Shown here: positions 1-8,737 of the stretch, in pieces
How the letters are laid out: each line of letters starts with the position of its first letter
How positions within the stretch are numbered: the first letter of the stretch is position 1
Assembly (NCBI GenBank): GCA_004335635.1
Contig: QAXH01000662.1
Location: forward strand, 1-16,253
From: Chloromonas sp. AAM2
Taxonomy: Eukaryota; Chlorophyta; Chlorophyceae; Chlamydomonadales; Chlamydomonadaceae
Direction of reading: 5' to 3'
DNA length: 16,253 nt
Notes under the pieces: model-generated
Told to the model about the DNA's origin: nothing
The model's database searches: none
The model's input: only the letters and a program-made list of their open reading frames with translations
Program-made: the position numbers and the translations under genes

Positions 1-3000
1 AGTTGATATTTCAAGTGTTGAGGTGGAGCTTGCAGAGGAAGTTAAGGTCCAGGTTTCAGATGCCGTTGGTTGTCCATGGAACGACCACCTTGTGAGTTTC
101 TTGCTGTTCCACATGCTGCCTTGTGGTGTCACTGCTGTCACTTATCAGGGGTCAGAGCACGGGTGTGCTTGTGCATGCGCCCTTTGCCCACCCACTTATT
201 GCATGTTGCATTCTGCTCCCAGGCCCGGCATCATGCCTGCCACGGCGCGCATAGGTGGCCTGACCCTGTGCGGCCGCGCCCTGTGCCAGCTGGTGCTGTC
301 GGCCCAGTCCCTGGCCGGGTCTGACGCGCTCGAGCGGCTGCATGTGGTCCTGCATGTGAGCGGGGAGCAGGAGGAGGAGCTGGTCGAGGAGCTGCACATG
401 CACCAGTGCTACGGGTGAGCGGATGTGGGTTGAATTTGACATGCGGCCAGGGGCAGAAGCTGTGCAACCTAATCTCGTACACGCCAACGCCACTGTGAGA
501 ACGGGACTCAGTGCGAAGCCGAGTGTGGAGCAAGTGGGAGAGCAGGTTCAGTGCAACGGGTCACGTGCAGCTGGGCAGTGAGGAGAGCAAAGTGGCAGGC
601 AAAGGATACAATCAGGTACTGCGCAGTGTGAGCCATGGCTGCTAGAATCGAACGTGACCTACACATGCGATCACAGCAGGCACGTGACACAAAAGTAAAC
701 GCACACAACACAACTGCACGAGTGCGTACTCGCATGCTCGTGCACATGCACAGGCTGGTACGGTCCAACGTGCTTGTTGTTGTGGGCGGCCGCCACCCCG
801 GATACCGCTATGACTCCAGCGAGGCTCTGTTTGCAGCTGAGAGCAGCCTGGCGGCCAGCTGGACGGCCGGGGCCTCCCTGGCAGCCACAGCCAGCGGCCA
901 GGTAGGGCCTGACCACCTATCATCGTACTAACGGTTTGTAAGACGGTTTCTTTGCAGTTGTAGCAAGTTCGGTCTGTTCTCGCAGGTTTGTGGTAGTTTA
1001 TCCGACAAATGACATAAAAGATGGCACTGGCCCGCAGCCTACCACTCAGTGACTGCCTTCAGAATATGAATTGTCAACCTTTGCATTCCATTCAAAGCCA
1101 CAACATTCTCAACAATTGTATAACCCATGTGTTATGCTTGAAGTTGTTCGTTCCTGCTGTGTCTGCGCCCTGCAGCACCCTGGTCTGTGCGGTCTGGGCA
1201 GCGGAGCGGCCATGTGCCAGTTGGCGTGGGCAGGCGAGGCCTTCTCCCTGGGGGAGGACGGCACGCCGGTGCCCCTGCCCACCACTGTACTGGAGAGGCT
1301 AGAGTCAAAGAAAATTGAGTGAGTTTTGCTTCCGAATTTTGCGTGCAAAACTGAAGTTTCTGTAAGTTTTACTAGTGTAGGAAGCTTGAGCACAGTGTCT
1401 CAAGTCGAGGTTGCTGTATGGTGAATGCAAGGTCGGCCCAGGAGATTTGTGCTGCACATGCAAGTGCAGCCATGTGCGGAAAGGCCCAGAAGCCTTGCCT
1501 TGGCGCTGGCTGACCTTTCACTGCCCTGCCCTAGAATACCTCCTATTCTTTGCCCTCCAGTTGGATAGTGTCTCGTCGTGCGCGTGACCTCGGGCTGCTC
1601 ACACGCGACGGAGTGCTGGACATCGCCCAGCTGGCCCACGCCATGCACCTGCGGGACAAGCTCAGGGCCAGCTGCGTCATGGAGGTGCTGCATGCGGACA
1701 GTGCAGTCACGGCTCGCCTGTACGATAGTGTGGTGCTGCACCAGACAGGAAAGGTGAGGGCATGCACGTAGCCAGTGAACATGCAGATAACGTCCTGACC
1801 CATGAAACGCCATTGCTGTTTCATCTGATGATCTTGGCTGTCAGCGGTGTATGGCCCAGAGCGCTAGGCACAATGAGCACAGCCATTTGATCTCTGCTGC
1901 TACTGGTGTGTTTGCTGGCGCTGCAATTCAATAGGCATAGTTGGCAAGACCATGACCGTCAGCCAAAGTATGGTCCTCTCTGAGCAAGCCGTTACGTTGT
2001 GTGAGTGTGAGGTGGAATGTGAACTGTATGGCAAGGCTCTAGCTGGGCGATGCAAAATGTAGGTTCATTTCTCGCTGTGTCTCACACAACAGCAATCGCA
2101 GTGTACACAACTGATTGATTAATTGATTAATTGATTATTTTAATTGACTGATTAATTTTTTTAATTGACTGATTAATTGAGTTGAGTTTTGGGTAATTTG
2201 TCCCTGAGTTACACGTCCCGCGCACCGCGCAATGTGATGCTGCATGTGATTGGAGATGACTTGAGGAGCACATCCCTGATGCCTAGTGCGCGCACCAACA
2301 TGGAACATCAACAAATTGCAGGCCCTTCAGGTGATGATGATGTGCGTGTATGCAGGCTGGCACTGAGACCGGGCGGCTGGTGGGAGAGCTGCGCCAGTCT
2401 GAGCTAGTGGCAGGCCCCCTGATCTCCCTGGTGGAGGGCCTGCGGACCCTGCCTGGGAGCAGGGGGCTGGCGCTGGGCATGTCCAGGTACCTCATGCATG
2501 TGCCAACGCTCAAAGGTGAGCACGCATAGATCATTCACCAGCTGCTTTTGCGAGCAAGCAGCTGCAGCTGCTTTGTCACCACCACCATCAGTAGGACGCT
2601 GGCCTTATTTTGCAAGCAGGGGCTGCTGCCGGCTATCAGGATCAACATCCACAACAACTGTTTGATGTTGTAGCCGTTCGCTCCCTAACAGGTTGTGCCG
2701 CGATGGCCGCCTGGCTGAGGAGCTGATCTTGTCGTGCCTTCGAGTATTGCTGATGTTGGAGCGGTACGTTGTCGCGCATTGAAGTGATGTTCGTGTGGTG
2801 TTGATATGTGGTGCTTGCTGCGCAGGCCAGCTGACCTCCCTGTCCATCTTCCGCCCTCGCCTGTCACTGACACGGCACCTGCTGCACGTGGGGCTGGACG
2901 TGGCCGACATCTGGGCGCATGAGAAGGGCCGCGCACTGGCTGTGGAGGGAAGGTGAGAGAAGGAGCCGTGGACGATTGCCGCATGCACAAGTGACAACAG

Positions 3001-5262
3001 ATTTTGTCGTGGGCGGTTTGTGCGTACGCAAGCGACAAAAACGTGCCGACCAACATGATCATAGACGCGTTGTTGCGATCATGCAGAAGCTTGACAACCG
3101 ACAGAGACTTGCCAACTTTTGATGCGAAATCATGGCGATAAGCAGATCATCGGCAAAAAAACTGTGCGGCCTGAGTTCTGCTCGCAGTTGTGACGCCCGG
3201 CAGTGTGTTGGTGTTTGCAGAGTGACGCCCGGTGTCTTGTCAACGCACAACTCCCTGGAAGCTCTGTTGCCGTTGCTTCAAGCCCAGGACCACGACCCAG
3301 CCTTCCGGGATCTGGTGCTCAAGATGGTTCCGCAAGACGCAGGACAGGCAGAGGTACGGTAACGCTCACGCGCTAACCTGCACTAGCCCTGTCGATGTTT
3401 TTTTTGGTGATGCCTATGATAACCTGCGCAGCCTTGAATCCGTTCAATTCGCAGGCTTGACGTTGCTGATGCACGTGTATGTGCTCGCAGCTGCCAACCG
3501 TGGTCGCGGGCAACCGGGCTGCGCAAAAGCCAGGTCATCCGATCATCGTCTTCTTGGCCAACAACCCAATCGCCGGAGCTGTTGTCAACGCTGCCGCTAA
3601 CCTTGCACGTGCTGGTCGCGATTCAATTCAGCTGGTCAACATCGTGGCGACGGACATGCAGAAGAGCGCGGCCGAGGACATGCTGGCTTTGCACAAACGC
3701 AGTGCGATGCGCAGCATGGCTGAAGTCAGGACGCATGTTGTGGTGGGTGTGGCAGAATTGTCTGCTCTTGGCGTAAGACTACCTGTCGCATGTGCAGAGC
3801 GTTGTTCTGCATCAGCTGCCGGCGTAAGATCAATCGAAATGTCAAACTGTTTTGCGTGGGGTTACCTGCTGCATGCGTTGGTTTGGCTGCTTACCTTCCT
3901 GGCTTTGTGAACTCAACTCGACTTTCAGAGTTACGACGATAGGCTGTTTGCGACCTTGCGCACCCAGGTGCGTCGCTCTGCCGGTCTTCTGGAGTGCATC
4001 GAGCGCGTTGTTGCCGACATCGGTACCGAGCACGACGCGCGGCCGCTGGTCGTCATGGGCAGCATCCAGCTCACCAGCAGCGTGTTCAGCTACATGGCCA
4101 GCAGCGTCACGCTGTCGGCGGTCAAGAGGCTGGCAGGCACACCAGTGGTGGTGGTCACGCTAAACTCAAAGCAGGTGGGCCAAACTGATCAACACGTTGA
4201 TCTCTGTCTCACGGTTCATCCCATTCCGCTGTTTGACTAGACTTTGGATACGCTCAAAACTTGACAACAAACGACGTCACGAGGTGGCCAAACTTATGAC
4301 ATGTTGTTCCGTATATATATTCGCATGCGGTTACACCCATTTCATGCTTGCAATTTACGGTAGGTCACTGGTCGTCGGACTTTGGCTACCAGTTTCACAT
4401 TGAGTGCAACAAACGATGTTAGCTTCAGGAGTGGTCGTGAAATGTATGTGGACATGCCCGGACCCGGGTCCTGCAGCGCCACTCTTCCTTCGCCTGCCTC
4501 CCAACGCAGATACCCCAACGGCCCGGCATGCGCGTCATGGCACTGGTTGAGCCACATGCCAAGAACATGGTCAACTACCTGTGCAAGCACGTCATGGAGC
4601 ACGGCCGAGGCGACAGGCTGGTGCTGAGCCAGGTGGCGCCCAGCCCGCATGTCACAAGGCAACAGGCAGCAGCCACGAGATGCTTGCTGGACAACTTTCA
4701 CACTCTTGCATTCAGTGAGTGAACGCCTTCTTGCATCGAGTACGCAGTACAGTACAAGTAAACACCCTGCATGTCGCAAGCGCACGCCCGGATACGTAAC
4801 GCAGCCTGGATTCGTTTAATCTTAACTAACACGACCTTACAACCTGACTGTGCAATCGCCACTGTGGAATCCTGTGACCTGTGGGACATCGTCAATGAAT
4901 AAATGTGTCCTCATTCACATCCAAGGAATGTCTGTCGTTGCGCAGGCCTGCAGACGCCTATTCACAAAGCCGTTGCGGGCGAAGGTCCCTTGGAGTCAAT
5001 CCTCTGCGAGCAGGTTGAGGAGCACGGCATCGGCATGGTAGCTCTCCAGCTGCCGCCAGGCACCAAGTCCATCCCTCAGCACCTGCTCAACATGATGCGC
5101 AGCAGTCGGGGCGCGACGCTCATCTACCAGGAGAACGGCATGCGACAGTCGGTCATGAGGAAGAGCATGACGCTTCAAAGGTCAATCGGCCTGATGAGAC
5201 CGCTTGAGCAGGCTAGGCGAGCTCTCGCGCTGGGAGAGGCGATGACAGCGGGCGGCTTGTGA
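1..5262 (+). CDS. Protein with two tandem USP-like domains and an unrecognised N-terminal region (12 exons, 5' end uncertain)
   Basis: Exons: (up to) 60-91, 223-414, 754-901, 1176-1318, 1561-1753, 2356-2515, 2826-2952, 3221-3353, 3491-3742, 3929-4174, 4510-4714, 4946-5262 (TGA). All junctions are GT-AG and in phase; from ATG 60 they give 715 aa. Residues about 388-537 and 549-672 each resemble a universal stress protein alpha/beta fold. The second opens with MRVMALVEPHAKNMV, then RLVLSQV, and later has an LESILCEQVEEHG helix and the strand ATLIYQ. The first ends with PLVVMGS...GTPVVVV. The USP ATP-binding pattern (G-2X-G-9X-G-S/T) is absent in both, so nucleotide binding is doubtful. Residues 1-380 match nothing I know. 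ATG 60 directly follows TTTCAG, so it may open an internal exon or be the start. The last 40 residues are basic. The gene structure is well supported; the USP assignment is moderate and the role unknown. Confidence 0.8.
1754..2355 (+). repeat. AT-rich minisatellite-like tract in intron 5 of the USP-like gene
   Basis: Between about 2107 and 2186 this intron becomes a run of TGATTAAT-type units. A 19-mer (TTTAATTGACTGATTAATT) occurs perfectly at 2139-2157 and again at 2160-2178, 21 bases apart. Shorter degenerate units (GATTGATTAATTGATTAATT) precede it. The rest of the 602-base intron shows no coding signal. The tract differs sharply in base composition from its surroundings and probably arose by replication slippage. 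Confidence 0.75.
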
Positions 5263-5570
5263 AGACCATGCCAGCTGTGCGGTGTGTGCTGCGTGACTGA
5301 TTTATTGACGTCACATTGAACGGTTTGGATTCAAGTCCTATCCTTCACCGAACCAAGCGAATCCATCTGTTTCCCTATCAAGCCTGCAGCGGCGCGGCAT
5401 GTGCTAGCTTTCTCAGGCCATGTTCACCGCACAGTGCAAGGAGAGCTGCAACCTTCCTTCCTTGGCGTTCTCGTGGTGCCAGACGATGCTTTGGCTTTGT
5501 CAATGGGCGCTGCGAAACCCTTTGTTTGTCTGTACATTTGTTGATACGTTTTGTCTGCATTTGTAGACAA

Positions 5571-5621
5571 GCCACGTGCCGTGGCTACAAGCCACATGCT
5601 GCTATGCTTTCAAGCATAGCA
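5571..5621. repeat. Two adjacent inverted repeats (hairpins) in the 3' flank
   Basis: GCCAC-GTGCC-GTGGC at 5571-5585 forms a 5-bp stem. A perfect 10-bp stem with a 2-nt loop lies at 5600-5621 (TGCTATGCTT, TC, AAGCATAGCA). ACAAGCCAC also occurs twice, at 5567 and 5587, just before and between the hairpins. They sit about 310-360 bases after the stop codon of the USP-like gene, so they would lie in its 3' UTR if the transcript reaches the TGTAA at 5872. Confidence 0.7.
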
Positions 5622-5871
5622 AGCAATTGCGTTGCATCTTTTGCATGTCATCGCTCATCAATTTGCACTTTCAGCGACCTTTGACATCCTAGTGCATTAT
5701 GACTTGGAGCTGGAATAGATTTCCAAGCTAACTATGCTGGTCACAGGCTACAGACGTGGCTGCTTCTTTCAGTACCCATTCCCTTCAATTGTGGTCGTAC
5801 ATGGCCAGCCCAGACCTCAAGAATCAAATCATCTTCGCAAGTGGCTGTCAGGCAGGAAAACCGTCGTGTTG

Positions 5872-5876
5872 TGTAA
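5872..5876 (+). terminator. Candidate TGTAA poly(A) signal of the USP-like gene
   Basis: TGTAA followed by AAA is the only copy on the plus strand between the stop codon at 5262 and the peroxidase coding region. TGTAA is the usual green-algal polyadenylation element. It would imply a 3' UTR of roughly 620 bases, long but not unusual for such algae. Confidence 0.45.
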
Positions 5877-6298
5877 AAATTCAACTCGAAGACTTGTGAC
5901 CAACAGTGATGATGTGCACCCAGTGCAACCAAGTGTCTCTACATACGCTAACACACCAGGTGCAAATCAGCAGCGCAAGGCGTGAAAATGACAGCCAGTC
6001 ATCCACTGACGCTGTCCAGACAATTCCGCAACGCCTGCCTGATTCAACTGTCCCCAGGCCACTCCATATTGCACATGTGACATGATCCTCCCAACCCAAC
6101 ACTCTTTTTATCTTCATTTCAACCTGCATGCGTTGCACCTCGCTCAGCTCTTCAAGCACAAGTCGGACGTAATGACCTGAGATGTCCAGAGCAGCTGTAC
6201 ACGCACTGGAAGTGGACTCCCTGAGGCTGTGGCCTTGGTGTGTGCCGGGGGTCGTGTGCCTCATACCCCCCCCCGTGTCCCACGCCTCGTAACGATGT

Positions 6299-8405
6299 CT
6301 ACAGATCACTCTGCACCTCGGCAGGCTGCTCCGCAGCAGCTTCAGGCTTGGGCTGGTTGAGCAGCCTGACCACGTCTGACTCGATGGATGACGACCATGT
6401 GGACGCGTAGCGCTGGTCCACCTGTCCGTCACGCCCAACGAGGAACTGCGGGCAAAGCAAAGCCACGCTGAACGCCTTTGATCAGGCCTTCTAAGAACAC
6501 CTGGCCGTCTGAGAGTTGTGATTGACTGTGCCTGAAGTTTTCTGCACATGTGTGGGGGGTCAGTGCCTTGGCCATTGGGTTACACGGGCCTTGGCCACGG
6601 GATTACACAGCTACCCCGGTCACACTCAATTGAAGACTCATGCTAGAATGGGTGATGATCACCAGGTGCTTGCGCAGCTGGCAAGCATTTGGGAACTGCG
6701 CAGCCCATATACTGACACCAATGATGTGCCATACAGTGTCATTCCCAGTGCCTCCACCCACCTTCTCGAAGTTCCACCTGCAAAGCACAAGGATGCAGCA
6801 ACAGAAACAGACAGTCGAACTTCTGGTGGATAACCCATTGCAGTACATCATGCAAACATGCCAGCGTGCAGGCAAGCACCCACAGAGGCCTTCTGCATTA
6901 ACAATCCCAGCAGGGCTGGAGAGCAGCATGCCAGCACAACCAATTGCTAATCCAATGCGTTGGTGATCAAACCCCAGGACTATGCTTCATCAACATCGCC
7001 ACCTGGACATGATCGGTGGCCAACACCCATAAGCGTTGGCACCACCATCACTATGTCCATGATTACTTGCGTGCATTTTGTGACCAGCTTGTCACCCAAG
7101 GATTGAGTTCTTGGCATGTGTGCCAACTTTTACTCTGTGATGTCACACAGTAAGCCTCCATCTCTGTCACTCACTTGATACGCGACATGAAGAGTGACTT
7201 CTTCTGCGCCTTGAGCCACTGGTACATGGGGTGCGTGTTGTCACCGTTCACCTGTGACAAAGGAGTATCAGGTGAGCAGGTACGGGGCAGTGGGCGACAG
7301 TCACAGTAAGGAGCGACAGTCACGCATCATGGTGATCAGTCCAGTATGAGCATCAGCGCAGCTTGAGTACTGGAACTGGCACACACAGACTGCTGCTCCA
7401 GTGTGGCCCCTGTCCACCAGCTGTGCTGCTGGCGCCCGGTGACCCCAAAGCTGGCGTCAATCTCTGAGGAGAGGCAAGGCAGCGCAACCGGCAGAGCCCA
7501 CACCACCACCTCACGCAACCCAACCTACCTCAAGCTTTTCCAGGATGGGGAAATCCACCCCGTAGTTTAGCTGGCAGAACTGCATAATCTCGTCCTCGGG
7601 CTTGGGCTCCTGGCCGCCAAACTGCGCCGCATCCAAGGTCATGTGGGTTTGCTGACGGCCACACAATGTCCTTACGTGTACTGGTGATTGTGGCAGTCGT
7701 GGTTGGTATTGTTGCCAATGATGGGATGATGTTGTGAGAGCTGGGATTGTTTGCTCTAGGTGAAAGGTGCCAGTCTTGGTGTGGCTGTGATGTATTGGTT
7801 AGACTGCGCCTGATAACAACTGCTTGCCTGGTTGCACGGCGCTCCAAGGATCACAAAGCCCTGATCCTTGTACTTGGCATACAGCGCCTGGAGCTCCTTG
7901 TACTGAGGAGTGAACCCACACTTGCCTGCACGAAAAGTGCAGATGCAGGAAAAAGCTTTTGTTACTAAGTTGGTTCAAGCATCAGACGTTCGGAAAGAGC
8001 CGGTCACAGGTTGAAGCATAACTAAGAGTAAGGTGTAACTGGACAACTGAGTTCAAGCCTAAGTGTGCCTGGGAGTGACAGGACTGGGCTGGTGGGTGAG
8101 GCGGATGGGTGACTTAGCATCACAAACTTGCTTGTGCTTGTGCGTGTGCTGCTGCAAAAGATGCGCTTGTCATCAAGTCCAGGATGAGTAGGACTTACTT
8201 GCCACATTCACAACCATCACCACGTTGCCTCTGAGGGATGACATGTTCAGAGTCTACGCGCGAAGGGATGGTAGTCATCAGTGAGTTATCAATTGCCACA
8301 ATTGCCTCTTGACGGCGAACAATTGCCTATCAACAACAGCAGGAGCTGGGAACCTACTTCTCCACGCGCTGTCTTAGCAGCGAGATCGAAGAAAGAAGAG
8401 ACCAT
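6299..8405 (-). CDS. Glutathione peroxidase, cysteine type (7 exons, 177 aa)
   Basis: Reduces H2O2 and lipid hydroperoxides, probably with thioredoxin as donor as in plant and algal Cys-type enzymes. Minus-strand exons in order: 8358-8405 (ATG), 8199-8253, 7828-7925, 7529-7621, 7175-7251, 6762-6777, 6299-6445 (TAG). Together they total 534 nt with every phase agreeing. Family motifs: [12 protein letters not shown] with peroxidatic Cys37, encoded by TGT and not by the selenocysteine codon TGA; PCNQFGGQEP with catalytic Gln71; WNF with Trp125 and Asn126; [17 protein letters not shown]. Cys83, in [11 protein letters not shown], is the likely resolving residue; the FC.LNYGV.FP form looks more like bacterial than plant members. 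There is no transit or signal peptide ([12 protein letters not shown]), so it is probably cytosolic. An in-frame TAG upstream of the ATG supports this start. The Ala/Glu-rich C-terminal tail after about residue 160 is not conserved. Confidence 0.95.
6566..6608. repeat. Tandem 20-nt duplication with two minus-strand TGTAA elements, in peroxidase intron 6
   Basis: CCTTGGCCATTGGGTTACAC at 6566-6585 is repeated with three differences at 6589-6608, a period of 23. Each copy contains TTACA, which is TGTAA on the gene's own strand. Both lie inside the last intron (6446-6761). Confidence 0.75.
6762..6777 (-). other. 16-nt microexon (exon 6) of the glutathione peroxidase
   Basis: The microexon encodes the last base of Lys124 plus Trp-Asn-Phe-Glu-Lys. 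It is preceded by GCTTTGCAG and followed by GTGGGT on the minus strand. Phase fits both sides: exon 5 ends with two bases (AA) and exon 7 begins with a full codon. The WNF motif is invariant in active glutathione peroxidases and appears nowhere else in the gene, so this tiny exon is required. Confidence 0.93.
7622..7827 (-). other. GC-AG intron of the glutathione peroxidase (intron 3)
   Basis: The exon ends CAACCAG and the intron begins GCAAGC; the acceptor is GCGGCGCAG before TTTGGCGG. This joins PCNQ directly to FGGQEP, exactly as the conserved motif requires. No GT donor nearby keeps that sequence. GC donors with a strong AG|GCAAG context are a known minor class in eukaryotes. Confidence 0.88.
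8290..8327. repeat. Three copies of CAATTGCC in peroxidase intron 1
   Basis: CAATTGCC occurs at 8290-8297, 8299-8306 and 8320-8327, all within the first intron (8254-8357). The function is unknown. It could be a binding-site cluster in a promoter-proximal intron, or simply a local duplication. Confidence 0.6.
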
Positions 8406-8737
8406 CCTTCTCGTTGCAGCTGACTAAACCGTCAGATTAATTGTCTGGCGAACAGCGCAGGATCGGAAACAATGTATGGAATCTTGTCAGTCAGCGATTA
8501 CCTATTTTCAGCCAGTTATGGGTGAGTTGCCATACTTCCCATTTTGGCCACAGACCTCAAAAAGTGCACAGGCATGTGCCTCCCGTGACTGGAATTCAAA
8601 CACTGACGCAGGACTCGCGCCAAGTGGGCGTTGTGTACGCTGGCGGTTCTCAGCTTGTGCTCTAGAGCTTACAGTTAAAACATTTAAATTGAGCTCTTTC
8701 AGATCAGTTTGAACTACTCTCTTGCACTGAGCGTGAA
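8406..8737. promoter_or_regulatory. Shared divergent promoter region of the glutathione peroxidase and TIPIN-like genes
   Basis: These 332 bases separate the two start codons, which point away from each other. No exon is supported here. CGCGCCAAG at about 8616-8624 (CTTGGCGCG on the other strand) is close to the E2F/DP consensus TTTSSCGC. It lies about 115 bases upstream of the TIPIN-like ATG, plausible for an S-phase gene. ATTTAAAT at about 8682-8689, some 50 bases before that ATG, is the only TATA-like stretch. Confidence 0.6.

Larger units (their letters stand above)
5263..6298. other. Convergent 3' flank between the USP-like gene and the peroxidase gene
   Basis: No credible exon is visible here: open frames are short, lack family resemblance and are not joined by splice sites. 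The left part should be the 3' UTR of the plus-strand gene and the right part that of the peroxidase. Two hairpins lie at 5571-5585 and 5600-5621. The only TGTAA on the plus strand is at 5872. No TGTAA exists on the minus strand in this interval, which leaves the 3' end of the peroxidase mRNA undefined. A run of nine C lies at about 6266-6274. Confidence 0.7.

Noticed and set aside
4310..4320. TATATATA-like motif
   Set aside because: It lies inside intron 10 of the USP-like gene with no start of transcription suggested nearby.
4342..4785. 147-codon open frame on the minus strand
   Set aside because: It is antisense to exon 11 and an adjacent intron of the USP-like gene, whose plus-strand frame has the domain match and splice sites.
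5881..6549. 222-codon open frame on the minus strand
   Set aside because: It overlaps the last peroxidase exon in a different frame and runs through the 3' UTR and into intron 6. It shows no family resemblance; the true frame gives a clear match to glutathione peroxidase.
7920..7922. Possible selenocysteine at the peroxidase active site
   Set aside because: The active-site codon, in SKCGFT, is TGT (cysteine), not TGA, and no SECIS-like element is needed.
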